DNA of 64,000 nucleotides from JANQIO01 sp043513815 (GTDB taxonomy: Bacteria; Pseudomonadota; Gammaproteobacteria; Pseudomonadales; Halieaceae): the NCBI GenBank assembly GCA_043513815.1, contig CP121313.1, positions 1,860,001 through 1,924,000 on the forward strand, given 5' to 3'. Below the pieces are notes generated by a model. The model saw only the letters and a program-made list of their open reading frames with translations, did no database searches and was not told the DNA's origin. Within the stretch, counting starts at the first letter, position 1. The number at the start of each line of letters is the position of its first letter. Both the position numbers and the translations under genes were made by a program. Of this stretch, positions 34,284-41,938 are shown piece after piece.

Positions 34284-34985
34284 ATGTTTTCCCGCAACCT
34301 GATCCTCGCCGCCCTGGCGGCCGCCACTTTTACAGCCGTTCCCGCCCAGGCGGAACAGGGCGACTGGATTTTGCGCGTCGGCGCTGCCAACGTCGACCCG
34401 GATGCCGACAGTGACCAGATCGATATCGCCGGCCTCGCCACTCTCGACGGCGTCGACGTAGATGACGATACCCAGCTGGGTGTCACTATTACCTACATGC
34501 TCACGGATATCTGGGGGCTGGAACTGCTGGCTGCGACGCCGTTTGAGCACGACATCACTGTCAATGGCGTCGGAATTGATGCCGGTTCCACCAAGCACCT
34601 GCCGCCGACGCTGACGTTCATGTGGTACCCGATGGGTGGCAAGGAATCGCGCTTTCAGCCGTTCGTGGGCGCCGGTATCAACTACACCTATTTCTGGGAC
34701 GAAGAGGTCGACAGCGAGCTGGAAGCGGCCCTCGGTGTGATCACCGAGCCGGTGACCGGCGGCACCGACCCGGTAGCAGCAGACCTGGACCTGGACGACT
34801 CATGGGGGTTATCGGCGCGGGCTGGTTTTGACTACATGTTCAACGACAGATGGGGTATCAATGCCAGCGTCTGGTGGATAGACATCGATACCGAGGCCAC
34901 GATCGAAACCGAGTTGGCCGATGTGAAGTTTGATGTCGAGATCGATCCCTGGGTCTATATGCTGGGCGTGTCCTACCGTTTCTAG
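34284..34985 (+). CDS. ompW: OmpW-family outer-membrane protein
   Basis: A 233 aa eight-stranded OmpW-like barrel: signal peptide 'ILAALAAATFTAVPAQA' cut at AQA-EQ, then 'GDWILRVGAANVDPDADS', 'LGVTITYMLTDIWGLELLAA', 'AGFDYMFNDRWGINASVWW', and a C-terminal aromatic ('MLGVSYRF') for barrel assembly. OmpW forms hydrophobic channels linked to small hydrophobic solutes and oxygen-regulated physiology. ATG 34284 follows CAGGAGTG. A longer in-frame extension upstream overlaps pckG and is rejected. An FNR-like box precedes it. Confidence 0.93.
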   Translation: MFSRNLILAALAAATFTAVPAQAEQGDWILRVGAANVDPDADSDQIDIAGLATLDGVDVDDDTQLGVTITYMLTDIWGLELLAATPFEHDITVNGVGIDAGSTKHLPPTLTFMWYPMGGKESRFQPFVGAGINYTYFWDEEVDSELEAALGVITEPVTGGTDPVAADLDLDDSWGLSARAGFDYMFNDRWGINASVWWIDIDTEATIETELADVKFDVEIDPWVYMLGVSYRF

Positions 34986-34988
34986 CGG

Positions 34989-35741
34989 CTAGTGCCGGTG
35001 TTGTAAGTGCGGGTCGGCGTCCTGCTGGACGTCGGCCCCGTTTTGTTGTCCATGCGCTGCGTGTTGTCCATGCCCCGCGTGCTGCAGGCCGATCCAGGCC
35101 GTCCACAAGCCCGCGACGATCAACAACCCCCCTGCCACCCGGCGCAAGCCGCGCTGACCCAGCAGCCCCATGATGCGCTGTGCAGCAATGCCAGTCGCCA
35201 GCATGGCCGGTAGGGTGCCCAGGCCAAATGCTCCCATCAGCAGTGCAGATTGCTGCCAGTCTGCCGCAGTAGAGGTCCAGGCCAGGGCGGTATAAATCAG
35301 GCCGCAGGGCAGGAAACCCCAGTACAGGCCCACGGCCAGCGCATCCGTCGACCGCGCCACGGGCAGGCGCCGGCTAGCCAGCGGCTCAATGCGACGCCAC
35401 AGCCATTGTCCGCCTTTCTCAAGCCACGTGAGTCCCGCCCAGGCATTGGCCACATAAAGCCCCATGGCAATCAGCAGTGCGCCCGACAATATCCGTAGCA
35501 GAGGCAAGAGCTGGCTGCTGAGACCGGCGATGCTGCCCACTACAGCGCCGAGACCAGCGCCCAGTAGCATATAGGTAATGATACGGCCCAGCTGAAACAG
35601 CAGCAGCAGCCAGTACCGATGTTGTGAAGCCGTGCCCATGCCCAGTGCCGCGCTGATGCCGCCGCACATGACCAGGCAATGGCTGCTGCCCAGCAGCCCG
35701 AGTGTGAGTGCCGCGATAAAGCTGGTTTCAGACCCGTTCAA
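34989..35741 (-). CDS. TauE/SafE-like membrane protein of the cbb3 locus
   Basis: A 250 aa polytopic protein of the SafE/DsbD-like group ('LGLLGSSHCLVMCGGISAAL', 'GFLPCGLIYTALAW'), with the conserved Cys pair of copper/thiol transporters in 'CLVMCGG'. It ends in a His-rich tail ('QHAGHGQHAAHGQQ'...'DPHLQHRH') that could bind metal. TTG 35741 overlaps the ccoS stop; no ATG precedes the conserved N-terminus. Such a gene commonly follows ccoS in gammaproteobacterial cbb3 clusters. A role in oxidase copper supply is inferred. Confidence 0.8.
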   Translation of the reverse strand: MNGSETSFIAALTLGLLGSSHCLVMCGGISAALGMGTASQHRYWLLLLFQLGRIITYMLLGAGLGAVVGSIAGLSSQLLPLLRILSGALLIAMGLYVANAWAGLTWLEKGGQWLWRRIEPLASRRLPVARSTDALAVGLYWGFLPCGLIYTALAWTSTAADWQQSALLMGAFGLGTLPAMLATGIAAQRIMGLLGQRGLRRVAGGLLIVAGLWTAWIGLQHAGHGQHAAHGQQNGADVQQDADPHLQHRH

Positions 35742-35911
35742 TCCTTGCTATTCCTGTTCTCGGCAGGCGGTTCTTCCTCGTCCATCAGGATACGCCAGGC
35801 TTCCTTGTCGAGGTCGTCGTATTGGCCGTTGTCGATCGCCCACAACAACAGTTTGATGGCGACTGCGCAAAACACCAGGGCGATGGGGATAAGAACGTAA
35901 AGGCTATCCAT
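35738..35911 (-). CDS. ccoS: cbb3 oxidase maturation protein CcoS
   Basis: A 57 aa protein whose start MDSLYVLIPIALVFCAVAIK is the single CcoS transmembrane helix. An acidic cytoplasmic tail follows ('NGQYDDLDKEAWRILMDEE'), matching CcoS, which is needed for cofactor insertion into cbb3 oxidase. It was too small to be obvious from long reading frames. ATG 35911 lies three bases after the ccoI stop, and its stop overlaps the next gene's start. Confidence 0.9.
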   Translation of the reverse strand: MDSLYVLIPIALVFCAVAIKLLLWAIDNGQYDDLDKEAWRILMDEEEPPAENRNSKD

Positions 35912-35914
35912 ACC

Positions 35915-38308
35915 TTATTTTAGTCGGAGGCTATTAAGGACCACCAGTAAAGAACTGGCGCTCATGCCGATAGCGGCGGCCCAGGGGGGTACCCAGCCCG
36001 CAGCAGCCAGCGGTACCGCAAGTCCGTTATATGCCAGTGCCCAGCCCATGTTCTGCCGGATGATCTTGCGGCAGCGCACCGCCATATCAAAGGCATCGTC
36101 CAGCGGGGCCAGTGATTGTCCCAGCAGAATAGCGTCCGCCTGGGACTTGGCGAGATCGGTGGCCTGGTTGACTGCAAAGGCGCAGTCGGCTGCGGCCAGT
36201 ACCGGTGCGTCGTTGAGCCCGTCCCCTACCATGGCAACGGGAGTGCCGGCGGCCTGCAGGCTGCGAATATGATCGAGCTTGTCCTGGGGGCTGGCGCCAA
36301 TACGGGCGGCGTCCAGGCCGAGCTGCCGGGCGAGTTCGTGGCCGACGTCCGAGGGGTCCCCAGTCAACAGTTCCACGCCCAGTCCGCGCCGTTGAAGCGC
36401 CGCGACCGTGGCACCGGCATCTGGCCGCAGGGAATCCTCCAGCGCAAACCAGGCCAAGTGACCCTCGGCCGCAGCGAGAACGATCCAGTGTCCAGCTGTC
36501 CCTGGCGCCGGCGGCACGGCACTGCAAATGTCGCGTACAAAGGCCGGACTGCCGATGGCAAGCTGGCGTCCTGCCAGGCGCCCGCGAATACCGCGACCGG
36601 CTACCACTTCCACGGCTTCGAGACCTGTGGCCGGCGTAATATCCGCAAAGGCCTGGGCGATAGGGTGGCGGCCCTGTTGTTCCAGCGCGGCCGCAATGGC
36701 CAGAGCTTCGGCTTCAACGACACCCTCTGCGACCCGGGTTTCGCGACGACGCAAATCACCACGGGTGAGGGTGCCGGTCTTGTCGAATATTACGCGCCGG
36801 CAACGCAGCAGGGCCTCCAGGCTGTCTTCTCCCACCAGTAGCAAACCGCGGCGGCGCAGGTGCGACGTGGCGGCGGTCAACGCCGCCGGAGTCGCCAGGG
36901 CGAGGGCGCAGGGGCAGCTGACGACCAGTACCGAGAGGGTGATCCACAGGGCCCTGGACGGGTCCGCCTGCAGCCAGTAGGCAGCGACACCGGCGGCAAT
37001 CACCAGGACCGCACCGACAAATCGAGCAGCCACGCGGTCTGCCAGCCGCGCCAGGGCCGGTTTGGCGCCGGCGCGAGTCAGCATGGATAACATGGTCGCC
37101 AGGCGACTGTTGGCGGCATCACAGCTTGCCCGCATGCTGCCGCCGCCGTCGCGCAGCACAGTGCCGGCTGAGACCTGCTCGCCGGGACCGACGGTGCGCG
37201 GCAGATGTTCGCCGGTGAAAGCGGCTTCGTCGACCGCTCCGCCGCCGTCCAGCAGGACACCATCGGCGGGAATGGTATCCCCGGCCCGCAATAGCAGTGT
37301 GTCGCCGGCCCGGATCGAACGTGTTGGGACTGTCTGCCAGGCTTCGCCCTCACGCCGCAGGGAGCCCAGTGGCAGCAGGCTCTGCAGGTCCGTCTGGCGC
37401 AGGTAGTCTCGCCGCCGCATCTGTCGCTCGAGGTAGCGGCCCAGTAGCAGGAAAAACGTGAACATGGCGATGGAATCAAAATAGACCTCGCCGCTGTTCT
37501 GCAGCGTTGCCCAGCCGCTGGCGACGTAGGCGATGCCAATGGCCAGCGCCACTGGCAGGTCCATCACCAGGCGCCCGAAACGCAAGTTATTCCAGGCGTT
37601 GTGGAAGAAGCTGCGGGCGCTGTAGAACACCACCACACTGGCGATCAGCAGGCTCACCCAGCGCATGAGACCGCGGTACTCGGGCGCTATGCCCTGGATG
37701 TCGCCAGCATGCAGGGCAATGCCGAACATGCCTACCTGCATCATCGCCAGGCCCGCCACAGCCAGTTCACGCAGGGCAGCACGCTGTTCGGATTCGATCA
37801 GCTTTGCGCCCTGGCTCAGCTGCCAGGGGTGGGGGTCATAGCCCAGCGCGAGGAGCTGCTGGAATATCTCGCTAACCGGGAGGTCTGTATCGAATTCGAC
37901 CACCAGCGATTGTCGGGACAGATTGACCGTCGCGGCTCCGATGCCGGGCCTGGCCAGCAGAGCTTTTTCTATCAGCCAGGTACAGGCCGCGCAGCTGATT
38001 CCGCCAAGCAGGAGCTGGGCGCGCTGCTGACCATTGTCCAGTGCGGTGACAAAGTCGGCGTTGTTGGCTGCCTCGTCGTAGGCGCGGTAGAGGTTTTCCC
38101 GGGGCAGTGGTGGCGCGGTTTCATTGAGTTCTGTGCGCAGCCGGTAAAAGGACTCCAGGCCGCTGCCTGCTATGAGGCTCGCGACCGCCTGGCAGCCCGG
38201 ACAGCACATCGGGCGCGCTTGCCCGGCCACCACGGCGCTGAAGTGGGTACCCGGCGGCACCAGCTCACCGCAGTGATAGCAATGGCTGCCGTCAGTTCGT
38301 GTCAACAT
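35915..38308 (-). CDS. ccoI: Copper-transporting P-type ATPase CcoI
   Basis: A 797 aa P1B-type ATPase that exports copper needed for cbb3 assembly. An N-terminal cysteine-rich motif 'MCCPGCQAVASL' precedes the HMA domain with 'GGISCAACTWLIEKAL'. The membrane metal site CPC appears in 'VVSCPCALALATPAAL'. The phosphorylation motif DKTGTLTRGD and hinge 'VGDGLNDAPVLAAADC' are intact. ATG 38308 is chosen at the conserved 'MLTRTDGSHCYHC' start; the upstream extension is low-complexity and overlaps ccoH. Overlap with ccoH is 17 bases. Confidence 0.95.
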   Translation of the reverse strand: MLTRTDGSHCYHCGELVPPGTHFSAVVAGQARPMCCPGCQAVASLIAGSGLESFYRLRTELNETAPPLPRENLYRAYDEAANNADFVTALDNGQQRAQLLLGGISCAACTWLIEKALLARPGIGAATVNLSRQSLVVEFDTDLPVSEIFQQLLALGYDPHPWQLSQGAKLIESEQRAALRELAVAGLAMMQVGMFGIALHAGDIQGIAPEYRGLMRWVSLLIASVVVFYSARSFFHNAWNNLRFGRLVMDLPVALAIGIAYVASGWATLQNSGEVYFDSIAMFTFFLLLGRYLERQMRRRDYLRQTDLQSLLPLGSLRREGEAWQTVPTRSIRAGDTLLLRAGDTIPADGVLLDGGGAVDEAAFTGEHLPRTVGPGEQVSAGTVLRDGGGSMRASCDAANSRLATMLSMLTRAGAKPALARLADRVAARFVGAVLVIAAGVAAYWLQADPSRALWITLSVLVVSCPCALALATPAALTAATSHLRRRGLLLVGEDSLEALLRCRRVIFDKTGTLTRGDLRRRETRVAEGVVEAEALAIAAALEQQGRHPIAQAFADITPATGLEAVEVVAGRGIRGRLAGRQLAIGSPAFVRDICSAVPPAPGTAGHWIVLAAAEGHLAWFALEDSLRPDAGATVAALQRRGLGVELLTGDPSDVGHELARQLGLDAARIGASPQDKLDHIRSLQAAGTPVAMVGDGLNDAPVLAAADCAFAVNQATDLAKSQADAILLGQSLAPLDDAFDMAVRCRKIIRQNMGWALAYNGLAVPLAAAGWVPPWAAAIGMSASSLLVVLNSLRLK

Positions 38309-38786
38309 CGCGGAGCCTGAGCTCCCCGAGCAGCTGCCAGCGCTGGTCGGCCTGACCGGTAATCGGCTCCAGTTGCCAGAGCCAGCGTGGGCTTGCGGAC
38401 AAGTCTGCCGGTGCGCTGTAGAGTCCTGGCGCGATCTGCGCCAGTCGAAGCTCCAGGTCGAAGGCCGCATCCATTGGGTGGGATATCTCGATGACCAGCG
38501 CGTCTGCTCGATGATCTCCGTCCAGGCTCACGTCAATATTGCCGTCGCGATAGTCGAGTGCCGCGACCATGCCAAGTTTATCCGCCAGCCGTTGCTTGCC
38601 GAGCTGCAGGTTGATGGCCAGGCCTTCCTTGTAATAGTCCTCGGCTACCAGGCTGTCGGCATTATTGGCGGCAATCCACCAGGTGGTGAGGCCCGCCACT
38701 ACGACGCAGCCGGGCAGGCCAAACAGGAACCACGGCCAGAACTGTTTGTACCAGGGAGGTGGTGCGGAGTGAGGGAGGTCGCTCAA
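38292..38786 (-). CDS. ccoH: cbb3 oxidase maturation protein CcoH (FixH)
   Basis: A 164 aa FixH-family membrane protein with one N-terminal helix ('FLFGLPGCVVVAGLTTWWIA') and a periplasmic domain. The features 'ADSLVAEDYYKEGLAINLQL' and 'LGMVAALDYRDGNIDVSLDG' match FixH/CcoH, which stabilises the oxidase subunits. It overlaps ccoG by four bases and the ccoI start by 17. Confidence 0.92.
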   Translation of the reverse strand: MSDLPHSAPPPWYKQFWPWFLFGLPGCVVVAGLTTWWIAANNADSLVAEDYYKEGLAINLQLGKQRLADKLGMVAALDYRDGNIDVSLDGDHRADALVIEISHPMDAAFDLELRLAQIAPGLYSAPADLSASPRWLWQLEPITGQADQRWQLLGELRLRDVDTN

Positions 38787-40195
38787 CGGGGAGGTACCAG
38801 GAATCGGCTTTCAGCGCGGTCCGACAGGTTTGCGCCGTCGTCGGATTCGATCACGAAATCAAAGCCACTGCTGGGACGGTCAAAACTTTCCCTCGGGGCG
38901 CGCACACGCAGCGGCAGACTGCGGATTTCGCCGGCATTCAACAGTAGCTCCGTGTCGCCGATGATGCTGGCGTCCGGTAGCCCATCCAGCGTGAGCACGT
39001 AGCTGTGCATTTCTTCATCCATATTGAGAATCTGCAGCGTGTAGACATTCTCGATGGCGCCGCCTGCCACTTCAGTATAGAGCTGGCCGCGGTCGCGAAT
39101 CACTGTCATTTCCAGCGGCACGCGAGTGTAAATTCGCCATGAGAAAGCGGTCACCATGGCCAGCAGCGCGATGATGTAGCCGATCAGGCGAGGGCGCAGC
39201 CAGTGGGTTCTGCCGCCATCCAGCTCCTGTTCACTGGCGTAGCGGATCAGGCCGGGCTCGTAGCCCATCTTGTCCATGACTGAATCGCAGGCGTCGACGC
39301 ACAGGGCGCAGCCAATGCACTGGTATTGCAGGCCGTCGCGAATATCGATGCCGGTGGGGCAGACCTGCACGCAGAGCTGACAGCTGACGCAATCACCGAG
39401 GCCTTCTGCCTGCCTGTCCGCGTCGCGGCGGCGGGCACCGCGGGGTTCTCCCCGCCGCTTGTCGTAGGCTACCGTCAAGGTATCGCTATCGAACATGACC
39501 GACTGGAAGCGGGCGTAAGGGCACATAAAGACGCAAACCTGCTCTCGCAGCCAGCCGGCATTGATGTACGTGGCCAGGGTGAAAAACACGGTCCAGGCGG
39601 CCCCCCAGGTGCTGACCTGCAGGGTGAGTATGTCCAGGCTCAGTTCGCGAATGGGATAGAAGTAGCCGACAAAGGTCATACCCGTATAGAACGCAACAGC
39701 CAGCCACAGGAAGTGTTTGCTGAACTTCTTGAGGAACTTGCCGGCGCTCCAGGATGCTTTATCGAGGCGCATGCGCTGGTTGCGACTGCCCTCGGCGCGC
39801 TGCTCAATCCACATGAAAATGCTGGTCCAGACGGTTTGTGGGCAGGTGTATCCACACCACACCCGGCCCAGGAACACCGTCACCGTAAACAGGGAAAACG
39901 CAGAGATGATCAACAACCAGGCCAGCAGGGGAAAATCCTGCGGCCAGAAGGTCATGAAGAAAATGTGGAATTTGCGCTCAGGCAGGTCGAACAGGACAGC
40001 CGGCCGGTCGCCCCACTGCAGCCAGGGCACCAGAAAGTAGGCTGCCAGCAGCGGCCAGCCGGTGAACAGCCGGATGCGCTGGAAGAAGCCTTCGATCTTG
40101 CGGGTATAGATCTTTTCCCGCTTCTGGTAGAGATCCAACTCGCCAACTTCCGCCGGCGCCAGATCCTCGACCTCGATGAGGTCAGGTTTGTTCAT
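38783..40195 (-). CDS. ccoG: Cytochrome c oxidase accessory protein CcoG (FixG)
   Basis: A 470 aa membrane ferredoxin-like protein with about five helices ('FLVPWLQWGDRPAVLFDL', 'LLIISAFSLFTVTVFLGR', 'VWCGYTCPQTVW'). Two 4Fe-4S cluster motifs are visible: 'CVSCQLCVQVCPTGID' and 'CIGCALCVDACDSVM'. CcoG reduces copper during cbb3 assembly. The C-terminal domain has 'GRYQLYTE'-like Ig-type strands ('NVYTLQILNMDEEMHSYVL'). The start ATG 40195 lies 29 bases downstream of the ccoP stop. Confidence 0.95.
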   Translation of the reverse strand: MNKPDLIEVEDLAPAEVGELDLYQKREKIYTRKIEGFFQRIRLFTGWPLLAAYFLVPWLQWGDRPAVLFDLPERKFHIFFMTFWPQDFPLLAWLLIISAFSLFTVTVFLGRVWCGYTCPQTVWTSIFMWIEQRAEGSRNQRMRLDKASWSAGKFLKKFSKHFLWLAVAFYTGMTFVGYFYPIRELSLDILTLQVSTWGAAWTVFFTLATYINAGWLREQVCVFMCPYARFQSVMFDSDTLTVAYDKRRGEPRGARRRDADRQAEGLGDCVSCQLCVQVCPTGIDIRDGLQYQCIGCALCVDACDSVMDKMGYEPGLIRYASEQELDGGRTHWLRPRLIGYIIALLAMVTAFSWRIYTRVPLEMTVIRDRGQLYTEVAGGAIENVYTLQILNMDEEMHSYVLTLDGLPDASIIGDTELLLNAGEIRSLPLRVRAPRESFDRPSSGFDFVIESDDGANLSDRAESRFLVPPR

Positions 40196-40223
40196 CGTTT
40201 ACCGCCTGCCCGTTACTGCGTGT

Positions 40224-41108
40224 TCACCGCGAATTGCTGAGGCTGTAGATATAGGCAGTGATGAGGTGAAGCTTGTCCTCGCTAAGCTGGTCGCCGAAGG
40301 CCGGCATCACGCCGGCACGACCCACCCGCAGGGTGTGCTGGATTTCGCTCTCTGAGCCACCGTAAAGCCAGATACCATTGGTGAGATTGGGCGCCCCCAA
40401 TACGGGGTTCCCCTTGCCTTCCGGGCCATGGCAGGCCACGCACAAGACGTCATACTGGGCCTGGCCTGCTGCGGCGATGGTTTCGTCCACATCCCGGCCG
40501 TTCAGTTGCAGCACGAAGGCGGCCACGTTGCGAATACCCTCATCACCCAGCACCGACTCCCAGGCGGGCATCTGCGCATTACGGCCGTTGATCAGCGTAT
40601 GCTTGATGGCGTCCGGCGTGCCACCCCAAAGCCAGTCGCTGTCGGCCAGGTTGGGGAAGCCGTAGGCGCCCTTTGCATCGGCGCCGTGGCATACGGAACA
40701 GTTGACGGCATACAATCGCTGACCCATGCGCAATGCCTCCGGATGCTCAAGCACCTGCTCTACCGGCATGGCCAGATAGCGGAATCGCACCGCGCTGAAG
40801 CGCTCTTCCGCGCGGGCGACTTCATTTTCCCACTGCTGCACCTGGCTCCAGCCCAGCAGGCCCGGGAAATTGCCGAGACCGGGGTAGACCACCAGGTAGC
40901 CGACGCCGAACACCATGGTGAGAATGAACATCAGGAACCACCAATAGGGCAGGGGGTTGTCGTATTCCTCGATGCCATCAGCGGCGTGGCCGGTGGTTTG
41001 TTCCGGATCTGAGGGTGCCCGCGTGCGGTTGGCAAACAGGATCCAGAATGTCCCGATAAAGGTGACGACGGTCAGGATGATGACCCACGCACTCCAGAAA
41101 CTGCTCAT
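40224..41108 (-). CDS. ccoP: cbb3 oxidase diheme subunit III CcoP (FixP)
   Basis: A 294 aa membrane-anchored diheme cytochrome c that passes electrons to CcoO/CcoN. Two N-terminal helices ('FWSAWVIILTVVTFIGTFWI' and 'YWWFLMFILTMVFGVGYLVV') precede the CcoP domain. Heme c motifs lie at CSVCH (Cys137) and CVACH (Cys223); each has a downstream Met ligand ('NAQMPAWES', 'AGVMPAFGD'). ATG 41108 overlaps ccoQ by four bases. Confidence 0.97.
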   Translation of the reverse strand: MSSFWSAWVIILTVVTFIGTFWILFANRTRAPSDPEQTTGHAADGIEEYDNPLPYWWFLMFILTMVFGVGYLVVYPGLGNFPGLLGWSQVQQWENEVARAEERFSAVRFRYLAMPVEQVLEHPEALRMGQRLYAVNCSVCHGADAKGAYGFPNLADSDWLWGGTPDAIKHTLINGRNAQMPAWESVLGDEGIRNVAAFVLQLNGRDVDETIAAAGQAQYDVLCVACHGPEGKGNPVLGAPNLTNGIWLYGGSESEIQHTLRVGRAGVMPAFGDQLSEDKLHLITAYIYSLSNSR

Positions 41109-41317
41109 GCTTGCTTCTCCTTGTTGGCGCGTAATGCACCGGTCTCGCGCCCCTCCTGCGCCAGGGTATGGCGGTGGGCTTCCTCGTCCGCGAAAGGCAG
41201 CTGTGCTGCTTCATCAAAGCGCGGCTTCTGTCGCTTGCTGTACACCCTGATGATCAGGCCGATGAAGGCGATCAACAGCAGCAGGGTGATAAGGCCGCGC
41301 AGGGTGTTGATGTCCAC
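41105..41317 (-). CDS. ccoQ: cbb3 oxidase subunit IV CcoQ (FixQ)
   Basis: A 70 aa single-helix subunit: 'MDINTLRGLITLLLLIAFIG' begins the helix, followed by the conserved 'YSKRQKPRFDEAAQLPF' stretch. It stabilises the oxidase and protects it from oxygen. It starts two bases after the ccoO stop and overlaps ccoP by four. Confidence 0.93.
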   Translation of the reverse strand: MDINTLRGLITLLLLIAFIGLIIRVYSKRQKPRFDEAAQLPFADEEAHRHTLAQEGRETGALRANKEKQA

Positions 41318-41319
41318 GC

Positions 41320-41928
41320 TCAGCGTCTCCTCTGGATCAGGGTGCCGAGCTGCTGCAGGTAGGCCACCACCGCATCGATCTCTTTCTTGTCGGCAACCGC
41401 CGCTGCAGCGCCCTCGATGTCTGCGTCGGTGTAGGGCACGCCGACCATGCGCAGGGCGGCCATCTTGCTGCCGGTCCGTTCGCCGTTGATGTCGCGATCA
41501 AAAAGCCAGGGAAACGCCGGCATGTTGGACTGGGGCACCAGGTCGCGGGGGTTGTACAGGTGAGCGCGGTGCCAGTCGTCGCTGTAGCGTCCACCCACGC
41601 GCGCTAGGTCGGGCCCGGTGCGCTTGGAGCCCCACAGGAAGGGGTGGTCGTAGACAAATTCGCCAGCGACCGAGAAATGACCGTAACGCTCCGTTTCCGC
41701 GCGCAGTGGGCGAATCATCTGCGAGTGGCAGACGTTACACCCTTCACGCACGTATATATCCCGGCCTTCCAGTTCCAGCGCGGACAGCGGCTCCAGGCCC
41801 TCGATGGGCTCGCGAACTTCCTTGCCGAAAATAAGCGGCACCAGTTCAACCAGGGCGCCCAGGCTGATCGCCACAACAATGAGTACCATCATCAGGCCGA
41901 TATTCTTTTCAACTACCTCGTGTTTCAT
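41320..41928 (-). CDS. ccoO: cbb3 oxidase monoheme subunit II CcoO (FixO)
   Basis: A 202 aa membrane-anchored monoheme cytochrome c. One N-terminal helix ('NIGLMMVLIVVAISLGALVE') is followed by heme motif CNVCH at Cys64 and 'SQMIRPLRAETERYGHFS', 'RTGPDLARVGGRYSDDWH' and the Met ligand region 'VPQSNMPAFPWLF', all FixO hallmarks. ATG 41928 has GAGGAG upstream and replaces an in-frame start at 41997 inside ccoN. The gene follows ccoN by ten bases. Confidence 0.97.
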   Translation of the reverse strand: MKHEVVEKNIGLMMVLIVVAISLGALVELVPLIFGKEVREPIEGLEPLSALELEGRDIYVREGCNVCHSQMIRPLRAETERYGHFSVAGEFVYDHPFLWGSKRTGPDLARVGGRYSDDWHRAHLYNPRDLVPQSNMPAFPWLFDRDINGERTGSKMAALRMVGVPYTDADIEGAAAAVADKKEIDAVVAYLQQLGTLIQRRR

Positions 41929-41938
41929 TGACTGCTCC

